64,000 nucleotides of DNA, taken from NCBI GenBank assembly GCA_038502055.1, contig JAXRKN010000043.1, positions 7,378,001 through 7,442,000 of the forward strand, in the 5' to 3' direction. The translations under genes and the position numbers were made by a program. Shown here piece after piece: positions 14,401-26,498 of this stretch. Source of the DNA: Tanytarsus gracilentus. Taxonomy: Eukaryota; Arthropoda; Insecta; Diptera; Chironomidae. Position 1 is the first letter of the stretch, and every line of letters begins with the position of its first letter. A model generated the notes under the pieces. It made no database searches. It was not told where the DNA came from and was given only the letters and a program-made list of their open reading frames with translations.

Positions 14401-15801
14401 TTCAATGAAAGATAATTTCGACTTGCGCTGAATGACATAATTCTTGACTGTAAATGCATTGCAAAAGGTATTTTGTCTCGATCGATAAAAAAACCTCACA
14501 TATCGAGGTGCATTCGAATGTGTTTGTGTGTGAATGCCCCGAAACGGCTTGGAAATTGAAATTTTTGTATTTCTCTCTTCATCATTAACCGACTTTAGTT
14601 TTTCGCCGCAATTCTACATGGAAAGACGTTAAAGAAATTTTCCAAAATTTTCTCAATCATCTTACGAGAGAGAGAAAAAAAATTTAAGCCGAGAAATAAA
14701 TTCTAAAATAAACCGTGAAAGAAAATTTTCGGTGTTCAAAGTTCTCGATACATTTATTTTTTATGGAAAATCTCTTTCCGGAAACATTTTATTATTTGAA
14801 TTGAGAGAAAAGTCTGGTTAAGTTAGTAAAAATGTGTAATAAAATTTATGTCGATTAAAAAAGAAGAAGAAAAAGATTTTAATTGATTGAACTAAGGCAC
14901 ATCAAAAAAAACTAAATTAAAAATTTCACCATTATAAAAGTTTATGGAAAGTGTGGTGATTGCTCCAGAAGAAAAGACACACGAAAAAGAAATTGCACGA
15001 GAGTTTCGCACGAGTAAGTTGTCTAAATTGCCATCCATTTCTTAATTAATCAAAGTGAATTTTCTTTTCAAAGTCATGAAATCTCGCTCTTTGCAACTCA
15101 TGCGATAACAAACACACGCATAGTGATGGAAACTTGTTGAGATATTTGCAAAAATTTTAAAATTATTTTTTCACGATTTTTTTAAGTTTCTAAAATATTT
15201 TTTATTTGTTTAAAAAATAATTAAGAATAATTTTCAAATATTCCACCCCTTGCTCCACCAAACATAAATTTCTGTGTGAACTTATTTTAATTCCGATCTT
15301 CAATTTTTACAGCATAGTCAGCAGACGGGAGAGAAGGTAATCAAGAAGGCACTCTAACAGTGCCACCATACACAGCAGCAGCAACAACAACAATGTGAAA
15401 TGGATAAGCCAAAAAATAGTGCTAATAAAATTCAGTGAACTATATATTTCGTGCTGCTTAATTAAAAGCAAAAAAAAAATAATGAGTTAAATTTTTTTTT
15501 GAAACAATAAAAGCAAACTGAGAAAGAGAGAAACGTAAAAATTATAACACATTTAAGTGAATCTAAGAAGAGAAAAACCGCATTGCTGAGTAACGCAAAA
15601 GAACTCTCAAAAACGGTAAAAAAGTTGAATATCAAAAAATATAAAATACCGTGGAGGCTTTTTTCATATCGCAATTGTTGGTTTTATACTTAAAAAAATT
15701 GAGAAATCTATACAGACAACACAAAAAAAAGTTCAGTTTTCACCTCAGCACGAGAGATAAGAAAAAGAAGCAAAACAGTTGCAGAAAAAAAAAGTTTCAC
15801 A

Positions 15802-18800
15802 ATGCAGACAGATAGAATATTGCACGTAATAATTAAGGAGGCATTAACCAATGGATTACTCAAATTCTTGACCCGATTCTCAGGTAAGAGCTGTGTGACA
15901 ACATTTTTTTTCCTTTTAATTTCTCGTTCAAACAAGATAATTGTCCGTAAAATTGCATTTTTGTATGAGTTTATCTCTCACATCGAGACTAAATTTAGAG
16001 ATTTTTCCCCTAAATATAAAAATTATCTTTTTCCTTCAACAAATATTTTCATCTCTTCTTTTTTGAAGTTATAAGAAGTGCATTTGTTCTCTTAATTCAT
16101 TAAACACGCAAGTGTTAATTGACGTTTGCTCTAAGAGGCGGTTAAAGAAGGGAAACGAAAGAAATTTTTACTAATTTCCCAAAACATTCACTCGGAGGTT
16201 AATCTCGAGAGTTTTTCTCTGCCGCCTGTGTGCTGCATTGATGCACTTAAAAGATTTTGTACAAACGGCTCTTGTGAGAGATTTTCAGTAAGGAGGGCTT
16301 AATTATCAATTTCATTAGGATGGCATTGTCTCTCCCCATACGCAACCGAAACATGTCGAACACGGAATCAAGATCTAAGAAAATATGAGGGTTAATTTTA
16401 TTCTTCTTCTTATATATGCATTAAGTTAATTAAAAATTTTTTTTTTCGAAACCTTCTAAGGATTTCTTCGCTCGCTGCATGACAGTAATCCAATACGAAA
16501 TGTTTGTTATTTTTTCATTTAACTTTAATGGCGATATTTTCACATTATTTTGTATAAGCAAAGCATTTAAAATTTTATTGAATAATTTATTTTTAGAAGT
16601 GTTAAATAATTTAAAATTTTAATCGAAAATTTAATTCATTTTAAATTTCATAAAAACGTCTTGAGCTCAAATTCTCAAACAACCCTCTTGATCGCATTTG
16701 GGAAGAAAACAAAAGACGATTAAAATGTTTTGTATTTGTAAAGGCTTTACACATGTATGCATTTTTAACGATCTTATGAATGTTGGAAAATTCTTATGTA
16801 CGTAAAAGGCATATTCTACATAAACCCCTAACAAGATAATTACTGCAGGGAGCTAATTATTATTACATTACCGTTTTATTGTTGTTCATGAAGCAGAGAG
16901 CGGTGTGCATCAATAGCGAAGCTACTCAGACATATTTTGCCAGACATTTTTTGCTCAATGTTCAATTAATAGTTCTTAAGAAATTTCACAACCGTTCATT
17001 GATCAATTTTGAACACATGCCGATAAGAGCAAAAAAAATACTTCGATCGAAAATAAATTTTTTTCTCGATATCTTCAAGTCCATGAGGGAGATTATGCAC
17101 CTGACCAAAAAATGCTCTGCTTACTCACATTAGAAACCGTCATGCGATCATGTTAATCAAATGCCTTCTCTCGAAGAACGCATCGCGCAAAAAAAGGCAG
17201 CAGAAGGAGATTAAAATTCCAGCAAAATTACACACGTCAGACGATTTAATGTTTACGAATTGGTATGAAATAAAGAACGCAGAGAGAGAGTGGATGAGAA
17301 CCCATCAGCATGCAATTCGGTGCTCTTAATATGTGCGCCCTGGATTGCATAATTGGTTTAGAGGCTCACCCGAGACAACACTGGCCAAAGTTAATATTGT
17401 TTTCGTAGCCTCGAGCCAAAATTCAACCCGAGATGAGAAAAAAAATGTGCAGTCAGAAAAAATTGGATGCTTGGAGCTATGTTGAGCATACGGACTTCTT
17501 TTTAAGAAGCATATCTGCCCTGCTGCTGACTAATTATTGAAATTTTCCATCTCACATCGCAAGATGGTCTCGAGGAGAATTTTCCATTAGGTGCGACGTG
17601 AGAATGCAGACAATGTTCTGTATTTTAATGAAAGCAAGACGGAAAAAATATTTTTTAAAGTCGAAATTATTGAATTTGAATTTTGACCATTAAAAAATTT
17701 AGTTCCATCACAATACACAAATCATACCACACGACCGCCGAAAATAAAATTCATCATCTCCTTTTCCATTAATAATTAAATGCATTTTTCTCTGGTTTTC
17801 GGCTGCACACACACATTTTGCAGCATATGCGCTCGACGTATTCAAATTTTTCACTCTCGCGCCCATTATGGACAAAAGGAATGAAAGAATTTTAGGAGGT
17901 GGATCCCGATTTAATGGAAGAATGTCTGCGAATTTTTTTTGGTTTAATTTCATCTCGTTCGCGCATATAAAATTTAAATATATCATTTGGAAAAGGATGC
18001 AAAGCGTGAGTCGAAGCGTGAGAAAGCACTGACGTAAGAAACAATAAAACTTCATCTGCGTGCAGCTTTCATTTCATGATTTTGAAAAAAGATAATTAAA
18101 AAACATTAATGTGCTGAAATTCACAACTCTCTTCAATAGAATATCAATTAATATTTAAATATTTTTCACTTCGAATTCAATTAAAACTTTTTATAATTTT
18201 CCATTATTTCGTCGGTGAATAAAAAAATATATATTAAAAAAGAAATTAATGTGAGCGCGTGCCGCATAGGAGATAAATCCATTCATAAGCTTGCATTATT
18301 AACGCCTTCGAGAAGAAAAGGAAGGAGGAAAGAGATAAATCTATACGCGCGATGAATAGGGAAAGGTAGAAAGACAATTGAGCCCAAAAAACGCATTAAT
18401 AAAATCATTTTCAATTCCAACAATAATAAAATCGTCTTTCTCAATGAAGTTCAAAAAAAGTATCAAAGCGCGCACGAGCACAGGAAAAAGAAATAAACTG
18501 TTATAAAATAATCCCGACGATCATCTCAAACACACCAATGGATGATCGCAACAATGACTATTAACATGAGAGAGAAAAAGAAGATATTCAATTAATAACT
18601 TTCGAGAGAAAATGTGATAAAAACAATAAACTTTTTTCGCTTAACAATCGGTCGATAAAACAGTAAAAGACAACAACTGAGAACAGAGCAAAGAAACGAA
18701 TTGATTGTGGATTAAAGAATATTTTTTTGAGGTAGATTTTGCAAAAAAAATCATTTTCTAGTTTTTAAAATAAAATAAAGAAAATGTCATCTGAACTCTG

Positions 18801-21800
18801 ACGAATAAAAATGAGATCAAAGTAATTCGATACAATTTAAATTGACTCAACGGCGAAATTTAAAAGCCACTTTGCGCAAAGAACACAAATTATTAATTAA
18901 CATTAACTTCTTCACCTTCACATAAAACCACATAAGTATAATGAGATCGATTAAACCACATGCCCTCACTCTCGATAGCGCGGCGCATAAAGTGATGATG
19001 TGAAAGATGAAAAATTATGATTCATCCACGTGATTGTGCTTGCAGAAAATAAAAGAGCAGCAAGAACCGAAGAAGAGGCAAGTGATTAATTTTCTTATTT
19101 AAAGAACGTTAAAGAGAGGCGAACGGGAGATAAAAAGAAACGAGAGGAAAACAATTGAATCATAACGAAACAGGCGGCCGCTTATCTGAATTGCCTTTTG
19201 AAATGTGCAAAATTCAGTGGAGCGTGCGATATGAGAAAATTGTTGAATTTAGCGGTTAACTTACACGATCCACGAGATGATGAGCCGTGAGTCAATAAAC
19301 AAATAAAAATTTTAAATCTCGCCCTCTCTCGAACTTCTTTCTCATGGATCATGTTTGATGATGCGCACGTTATGCACCAGATAATCACCGCTTCGATCAA
19401 TCGATCCGAAGAGTTACTCTTTAATATATATTTTTTGCTGTTAATTTGTTCGCTCCCGGGTTCTCTCTCTCGGTTTATGTATGTGCTCGATGGGCTGTGA
19501 AATTTGGCATTTGATTGAAAATTATTTTCACTTGCCTCAATATCGGAAAGTACATCACTCGGTGATTATTTGTTTCAATCAGCGGTTATGTACAAATTGA
19601 GTCCGTTGTTCCGTTGGATTTCGCTTTTTGACGTCAAAAGAGGGGAAAATTTGTATTTTTAAGTTGATCCGATGATGGACGGCGTAAAACATGAAAAGTA
19701 ATCTTCTTTTTCGATAATTATTTATTTTTTTTCTTTCACCAGGACGAAGACGAATATCGCAAGTCAAGCATGAAAATCATCGAAGCCACAGTAGCGTCAA
19801 TCAAAGAACCATCAAACTGACCAGCTGTCGATACTTTAATTGTCTCGCAGTCTTCATATTTCTTCTACTCAGTGCAATATGTGATGTTACAGGTAAATTT
19901 TTTTTTTGAGAAATATTTTTTTTGTTAGCAATGCACGTGTTAGAGGTTAATTGGATTTGTAAAAGAAAATTTTCGATAGTTAGGGGAATTTTAAATTTTT
20001 GATATCAAACTTTTTAAATGGTAATTTGAGCTGGAAAAATAATTAAAATTTTGACCAGGGATGTTTTGTTTGAAGGTTTTCTGATTCAAATTTTATTTTT
20101 CACATTTAAATTTTAATATTTTAAAAAATTATATATTCACATTAAAATTCAAAACTCACCTTACAAGCTTCTCTTTTCATCCCCTCGAACATTTTTTGCT
20201 CCATATTTACCAACGCATTTTATTTGATGCTGAATCGAGGCATATGCGCAAATGTACACAAATCATCATCCAGCTAACAAGGCTGAACGATCAAGAAGAA
20301 AAAATTGTATGCTTTCTCTTAGCTCTAATACTGTTGATGTTTTTTTCTGGGTTCCTTCCTCTTTCTCTCCGCCAACATCGTCATATCGCCGCTCTCCTCA
20401 TGCTTTTTAGAATTTTGCACCTTGTGTCTCTTCCTGTTTCCATCCTCTCAAATTTCATTTCGCTCAACACATTTTACATACACATGTGTGTACATGCATG
20501 CTTTAAATGGATGGTAAAAATTGGGCACAAGCACAAGCCTGTTATTTACTGTGACATATGAATACTTTGCCATTGTGATGTGTTTAATTTTTTCTTCATT
20601 CACCGCTCTTTAACATTAAATTCTCCGCACACACAAATTTTTATTTCTTTTCTTAAGAAAATTGAAGCGAGAATTTTATAAGCAGTTGCTTCTTTATTAA
20701 ACGTATTATAATAGAGAGAACAAAAGAGAAAAAGATCGAAAAGGGAAAGATTAGAATTGCAATTTTTTTTACATTTGCCATTTGGTGTAATTTGATAGCA
20801 CTTGAAAGCCTTATGATGCAAAAATTAGTTTTCCGAAGGCACACGACATACGTAAATTCTACAACAGCAGGCAACAGTCAAATCATGTCTGCTACTTACT
20901 ATACCCCAAGTGTGATACATATTCAGCAGACGAACTTTCAACACTATCCTTCCACCGTCTGTGTATCGTGAGGGTTTCTCTCTCGCTCTCTTTTTTTGCG
21001 GACTATCGTAAAAAGCGACGAACACTACAGCAATGCGTGAATTGGTTGATGAACTCGTAAATTTAAATGCCATGTGAGTTTAATTGCGTGCCTCACGTGA
21101 AAATTAACATTTCGAGGTCGTGGTCTAACGATTTTTTCCGAGAAGTAAGAAGCATTCTAATTTATAGAATTCCTTTAAATCACTGGGAGCATGCAACGCC
21201 GCAAAATTTTGCAATTTCTATGAAGCAAACCTTATTAATAATGCGGAATCATAATTAAAATTCTTTTACCGCTGCTGAGTGTGCATGAAAACTAATCGGT
21301 CTCGTTTTATTTAATAGATGCTTGCAGGAGTCGCACAATTTATAGGCCGCGAACAACGCCGGCACCGAGTCCTCGACCAAACATTACATTCCACACCTAC
21401 AAATGTCCCGACGCATACGCCAACTGGTACTGTCTCAACGGTGCAACGTGCTTTGCCGTTAAGTTGGGAATGGAAGTGCTCTATAATTGCGAGTAAGTTT
21501 ACTAATTAATAATTAATTTATATTTTCTAACGAATTTCTATTTTATTTCACAGATGCAAGGACGGTTACATTGGTCCACGATGTGACTACAAAGATCTCG
21601 ATGGCTCTTATTTCTGTAAGTATTTAAATTATTCTTCATACAATTTTTAAATTTTTAAATTTTTATTTTATTCCTCAACAGCATCCCGATCTCGAGTAAT
21701 GCTCGAAACAGCGAGCATAGCCGGTGGTGCAGTCGCAGCTCTCCTTCTCGCCTGCATCGTCGGATTTTTTGTCTACCTCAAAAAGCAACACGGCACCAAG

Positions 21801-21926
21801 GAGTGTGAATTTGAAGTCGAAAGTCAGCAAATAAATCATCATCATGACATTATCAAGCTCCATCGGTGTCAGGGATGTCAAATTTCAGATCAGTTTACGA
21901 TTGTAATAAAATATCATAATGGATGA
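15802..21926 (+). CDS. spi: Spitz/Keren-type EGFR ligand precursor, copy B
   Basis: Second EGFR ligand precursor, inverted relative to copy A. Exons 15802-15883, 19743-19892, 21318-21492, 21554-21615 and 21682-21926 join in frame to 237 residues, with the same five-exon structure and intron phases as copy A. Order: 61 N-terminal residues, hydrophobic stretch at about 62-74, Pro/Thr linker, six-Cys EGF domain at about 107-146, membrane helix beginning ASIAGGA at about 167, and a longer His- and Cys-containing tail than copy A. Exon 1 shares the pattern ALxxGLxxF with copy A exon 1, which supports both first exons. From the middle of exon 3 into exon 5 the two genes are nearly identical. Intron 1 is 3.9 kb. 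An AATAAA at 22226-22231 is a likely polyadenylation signal. The call is firm from exon 2 onward, somewhat less for exon 1. Confidence 0.87.
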
Positions 21927-22231
21927 CATTCAACAGGAGAGGCAAAGAACATATGAATCGCTTATGATCTTAAATCAGCAGCATTTACCAAAGGATAATA
22001 AAAATTTTGTTTTGAAAACTCGAACCAGGCATGAGGTTAAGTGAAGTGTAAGTGGGCTATAAAATTTTTTGTTGTATTTCCTCTAATGATGATTTTTCCT
22101 TTAGATGTCGGCAGTATATGAGTGACAAGAGTCAAGTCAAGCATGAAGAAGGAAATTGAGATAGCCTTGTTCCTCCATATTTAGGATCTAAAGCTATTTA
22201 AAAATGCAAAAATGTGATATTAGAAAATAAA

Positions 22232-23502
22232 GAAGAAGAAAAAAAGTTTTATGACGATGAAAAATTTTTGGTTTACGATTATTACTTTAAACAACTGAAG
22301 CGCGCCAACGGTTTGGTTAAGATTTTATGAAGCCATACGGTTGACATTTTCATCAATTCGTCGTGTCATATTTTGACTACAGCCATTTGTCCTTTCCAGC
22401 TTAGCTCCGAATATTTTTCTAAGAAGTTAAAGATCAATTTACACTCTTGTAGGATGCTGTCTTATTAAGTGGACCAAATCCGATGTCAGATGGAATGCTG
22501 TCCATTCCTCATACTCCGCTTCGTTTGTTTGTCAACACACACAAATAGCCCATAAGTGGAATATTTTTTCGGCACGTGATTTTATTCCGGCAGATGGTTC
22601 CAATAATTTTAAAAATTCATCCTTAAAAAAGGATGATATAAAAGTGTTTTTCGTGGATGTCAAAATATCATCAATTCATGTTCGTTCATATCCTGTGCGT
22701 GTGTGAGATATTAAAAATTTCCAGCCTCAAAAAATCCCCCGTGCTTCATAAAGTAAATGGAGTGCAGAGAGCAGATGATGTTTTTTCATTCATTCATAAC
22801 CGAGTGTCGAGGATATAGAATGTCATTAAAAAGAAAGTCTCTCCTAAACGACCTTATTTTCTATCTTAAAGGCATAATGAGACACAACTAGAAATTTTTT
22901 TTTGGTGAAAGATTTTTCAGAGAAAATTTATTATGCAACTTACATGCTAAGAATTTCAGTATTCATTTGTTAAAAATGATGTGTTTATTTATTTATTGCA
23001 TAACGACATCACTCGTGACATCGGAGAATGAGAGGAGAGAGAGGCAAGATTGATGTGTGAGGATATGCGTTAAAAATCTTCATGTTGGCGTTTTAGGTTA
23101 AGAGTTCATGCAAACATACATTCATAATGTGTTCTAGGCATTGAATATTTATTATTAATATTTTAATTTTATTTTTAATATTTTTTTAAAATTAAATTTA
23201 AATTTCCATCCCTTGTCTAAATATCAAAGAAAAGCGGTAAAAGTAGAGAGAAAAAGGATGAGTCGGGGAAAGAATTACGATGATAGTTAATTAGGAGAGC
23301 ATGTTTCAGTTGTGTGTTGTTGAAATTTATTGACAAAGACATCAATTAAGTGGAGATTAACAGTCGAAATTGGTTCTCGTGTGAGAAGCTAATAAGAAGA
23401 CTTTCACATCTACTTTTCAACACTTGTTCAAATTGATTTTCTAATTGTTTTATTATTATGGCTCTAACAAATTGTGAGAATGAAGAGGAAAATAACAAAT
23501 AT
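22232..23502. other. No gene recognised
   Basis: AT-rich spacer between the poly(A) signal of the plus-strand spitz-like gene and the stop codon of the minus-strand coiled-coil gene. I see no domain-bearing frame, RNA gene or clear repeat. The right end should include the 3' UTR of the coiled-coil gene. Confidence 0.4.
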
Positions 23503-24708
23503 TTACTTATTGACACACAACATTGTGCCTCCCATGTAATCTGCGCCCATAATAAATTTCGGATCGCGACTCATAAAGAAATTGACATCGTCTTTGAGCT
23601 GCTCGACAATCACGTTCGATTGACAAATTTCATCGGCCAAACTGCAAATGTCTTTTTTAAGATCTTTAATAGTTTTTTCCTTGGCGTTGAATTTTTCCAT
23701 TGTGACTTCCTCGAGGTCTTCAAATTTACCGCCAAATGAGTCCAAATAAATTTCGTTAATTCTTTGATTTGCGAGTGAATTTTCTTTCAAATTTTGAATC
23801 ACATTAGAATTTTCTTCTTTGAGTAATTTAGTTTCCTTTTCAACCTTTGGGATGGTTTTTAGTAAATATAATGACTCATTTTCAACTCTCGTAATATCCT
23901 TCAACTTATTTGCCATCTCAATCACTAAAATTTCGTATTTGTCACCGTAAAGCGTTTCAAAGTAATCTTCTTCCTTCAACTTTCTCTTTTGATCTTCAAT
24001 TTTGTTTTTAACCTCACTCATTTCCATTTTATTTTTCAGTAATTCTTCGCGGATTTTTTTCTCCTCAAACATCAGCTCAGTTCGAATTTTTTCATCATTG
24101 TCTTCGTACTTTTTCTTGTAGCGCCATTTTTTGGTGTAAGTTTCAACGAAACTTTCTTTGAGTCGCTTCACTTCGGCATTAACTTCAGTCTCAGTTGAAA
24201 GTAGCAGAACTTTGAGAGTTTCCATTGAGTTTTCAATATTTTTCATCTCAATAGTCGCTTCGAGTTCTTTTTGCTCGGTAAATTTTGCCTCTCTCAAAAG
24301 TTCATCGATGACTTTTCGAGCCATATGCTTGCTGTATTCCAAGTCTTGAACGCGTTGCGACAAAATTTCGTTTTGCTTTTTTATGGATAGTCCCAAAAGT
24401 TGAAAGTCGATTGGCTTTGGGTCGACCTCAATCAATTTTTGCTTGACAATTTGATTTTCTAGATCCTCGCGATGTTTCATCAAATTTGACATCTCACGAA
24501 GCTTTTTAGTGCAATTTTCTCTTAAGGAATTTTCATCTTTGATGCCAGCATTTTCGCAGTCACATTCATTGAAACTCTTCTGAAAAATTTCATTCGCTTC
24601 GTTCCAACTTTGTTTGAATTTGTCGCATTTTAATTCAAAGCTATGAAAGTGATTATCTAAGCGATTCTCATAAACTTTAAGAAAATCGGACTTGTAAAGC
24701 GATGTCAT
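23503..24708 (-). CDS. Coiled-coil protein of unknown function
   Basis: A single uninterrupted frame of 401 residues from the ATG at 24708 to the stop at 23503. Nearly the whole protein is Lys/Glu-rich with heptad-like spacing of Leu, Ile and Met, as expected of a long alpha-helical coiled coil. There is no signal peptide or membrane segment. A short Cys-containing patch (ECDCENAG) lies near residue 50. The last 20 or so residues, around FIMGADYMGG, are less helical. The frame stays open upstream to 24795, but that part lacks an ATG start and reads as AT-rich noise, so I chose the internal ATG. It faces a zinc-finger gene across 249 bp. I do not recognise the family; cytoskeletal, ciliary or testis-type coiled-coil proteins look like this. 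Confidence 0.75.
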   Translation of the reverse strand: MTSLYKSDFLKVYENRLDNHFHSFELKCDKFKQSWNEANEIFQKSFNECDCENAGIKDENSLRENCTKKLREMSNLMKHREDLENQIVKQKLIEVDPKPIDFQLLGLSIKKQNEILSQRVQDLEYSKHMARKVIDELLREAKFTEQKELEATIEMKNIENSMETLKVLLLSTETEVNAEVKRLKESFVETYTKKWRYKKKYEDNDEKIRTELMFEEKKIREELLKNKMEMSEVKNKIEDQKRKLKEEDYFETLYGDKYEILVIEMANKLKDITRVENESLYLLKTIPKVEKETKLLKEENSNVIQNLKENSLANQRINEIYLDSFGGKFEDLEEVTMEKFNAKEKTIKDLKKDICSLADEICQSNVIVEQLKDDVNFFMSRDPKFIMGADYMGGTMLCVNK

Positions 24709-24957
24709 TTTTACTTGAAATTTAGAAAAAAAAAATAATTTTAAAAGTTTACTTTGATCAAGACCGTTGAAAAAAAATTTGAATTTAAAGTTCAACTAGA
24801 AAATTCTTATAAGAACTTTTAGGTACGAAAAGATCAGTTTCACTTTCAGCTCGTTCCAATGTTTGTTTTGAAATATTTAAATTTTGCCGACGATTAATCG
24901 CGATTTCAGTAATAAAATACATTTTCATCAATTAAAAGATTAATTTCTTAGTAGAAA
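24709..24957. promoter_or_regulatory. Shared intergenic region of a divergent gene pair
   Basis: Only 249 bp separate the two divergent ATGs, so both promoters must lie here or overlap the 5' ends. I see no strong TATA/initiator pair. A shared promoter is inference from spacing. Confidence 0.4.
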
Positions 24958-26328
24958 ATGAACGTGAGATGTGGATTTTGTGATGTGGCATTTAGTTTTA
25001 GTGAAATTTCTAACTTGACAGAGGAAATTCTCAAAAATGCTCATGAATTATTTGGTGGAAGAAGAAGTGTAAGATTTTTTCAGAGATAGCTAAATAACAA
25101 AACATTTATAATTGTTAAATTAATTCGATTTTAGCTGATACCATCTTCTGCATGCAATGAATGCATCGCATCCATAAAAACTCACTATCAATTTAAGGAA
25201 AAATTTTTGAATCAACATGAGCATCTGAGAAAAATTGCCAGTATCCGAGAGTCAGTCAATGAATTTTTAAGCTCAACTGATGAGGAAGTTATTCCGTTCT
25301 GTCACGATGGCATTTTTCTGATTGTTCCCGAGTCTAAAAGAGATAAAATTGCTCACTTTAAATACCTCAATCAACTTTATTCACCGAAAGTCTCGTTGCT
25401 TCACCTTAATCTTGAAAAATGCAGCGATAACATTTCTGATAGCGATGAAGAACCTGACAGCCAACAATCGAATGAAATATTGACAAAACAAGAACCATCC
25501 ATAATCCAGAGAAATAAATCATTCTCTGCAATCGACACATCGTCTCAAATTAATCTGTCTCAAATTTTCTCAACCAACATTTCTTTACCAAACGAATTTA
25601 AAGAGGACTCACTAAGTGAAATGGATATGGATCTTTCTAGTGAATTGCCACCTATCAAATTAGAGCCACAAGTTCTCATCGATGAAAATGATTCAGATCG
25701 AAACGATAAAAAGCCTACAGACGCTGAAAAAATATGGATTAACAGCAATATAATTGAAAAGAAAAATCGATCAATAGTACAAAAGAATGGAAAGAACATT
25801 TTCTTCAGATGTAAAATCTGCAACAAAAAATTCGTTAGTAAGCAAGGTGTCTATTACCACTTGCTTACATTTCACTTGAGGAAGAAATTTAGAAATATTT
25901 TCAATTCTAAAAGCTCGATAAATTCATGCTTGACTTCGGAGGAAATTCAATTCATTGAACAAAATTCCAGTTCAACAGGAAAAAGAGTTAAAAGAGTAAA
26001 ATGTTTGCTTTGTAATTTAAACTTTTCGAAGTATAAACGATGCAAGAACCACATCATCATTAAGCACTTAAATAAGAGACCATCAGAATTTAATATTGAA
26101 GCAATGAAACAATCATTATGCAAGAAAGGAAAGATAAAAAAGGACCAATGGCAATGCGTCATTTGCCGTGACAATGAAAACCAAATGAATTTCGCTAATC
26201 GAATGAAAGCTTTAGAACACATCAGACTGCACTCTAAAGAAGATTTAAAAGCGTATGCGAATGGAGAAAATAATTTGCTTGTTTCACCCGACGATCAATC
26301 ATTTAATCACACAGTCATGCAAATATAG
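24958..26328 (+). CDS. ZAD-type C2H2 zinc-finger protein
   Basis: Two exons, 24958-25068 and 25135-26328, join in phase 0 to 434 residues. The first exon brings a Cys-x2-Cys at residues 5-8 and the second a Cys-x2-Cys near 44-47. This spacing is that of the ZAD (zinc-finger-associated) domain, an insect-expanded dimerisation module at the N-terminus of many C2H2 transcription factors. A Ser/Asp/Glu-rich linker follows, then C2H2 fingers near 261 and 325 with HxxxxH ends. A third, looser finger near 375 has 15 residues between its Cys and His pairs. A nuclear DNA-binding regulator is the family expectation. The family expands in lineage-specific ways, so I assign no orthologue. The start is the ATG that supplies the first ZAD cysteines. 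Confidence 0.85.
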
Positions 26329-26498
26329 ACGGAAGATATTTTTATTGATGTTAAAATCGTGTAAAATAAATAATATAATTTTATTTGAAAAAAAAAATTC
26401 AAAATCTCCCGCACTTTTAATGATTTATATTCAAGCGTTTCATCACAATTTAAACCAAACAGTCAGTCGGATTGAGATATTTAAATTTTTTTTAAACA

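Larger units (their letters stand above)
6446..15801. other. 9.4-kb interval between the divergent spitz-like genes
   Basis: I see no convincing coding exon on either strand. The interval is AT-rich, with scattered GA-rich and CA-rich stretches such as a CAACAA run near 10140 and a CAGCAG/CAACAA run near 15375. Its position upstream of two developmental ligand genes makes it a likely cis-regulatory region, which is inference. Two plus-strand TATA/initiator pairs and two orphan GGTTCGAATCC motifs (8490-8500 and 9585-9595) are listed separately. Confidence 0.45.

Noticed and set aside
17708..18055. 115-codon open frame on the minus strand inside copy B intron 1
   Set aside because: No recognisable domain, and a hydrophobic AT-driven composition. 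A nested gene cannot be excluded but nothing supports it.
20196..20561. 121-codon open frame with hydrophobic stretches inside copy B intron 2
   Set aside because: Leu/Phe/Ile-rich translation typical of pyrimidine-rich intron sequence; no start context or family resemblance.
24709..24795. N-terminal extension of the coiled-coil gene
   Set aside because: The frame is open but begins at TTG and reads as Phe/Lys-rich noise; the ATG at 24708 is the natural start.
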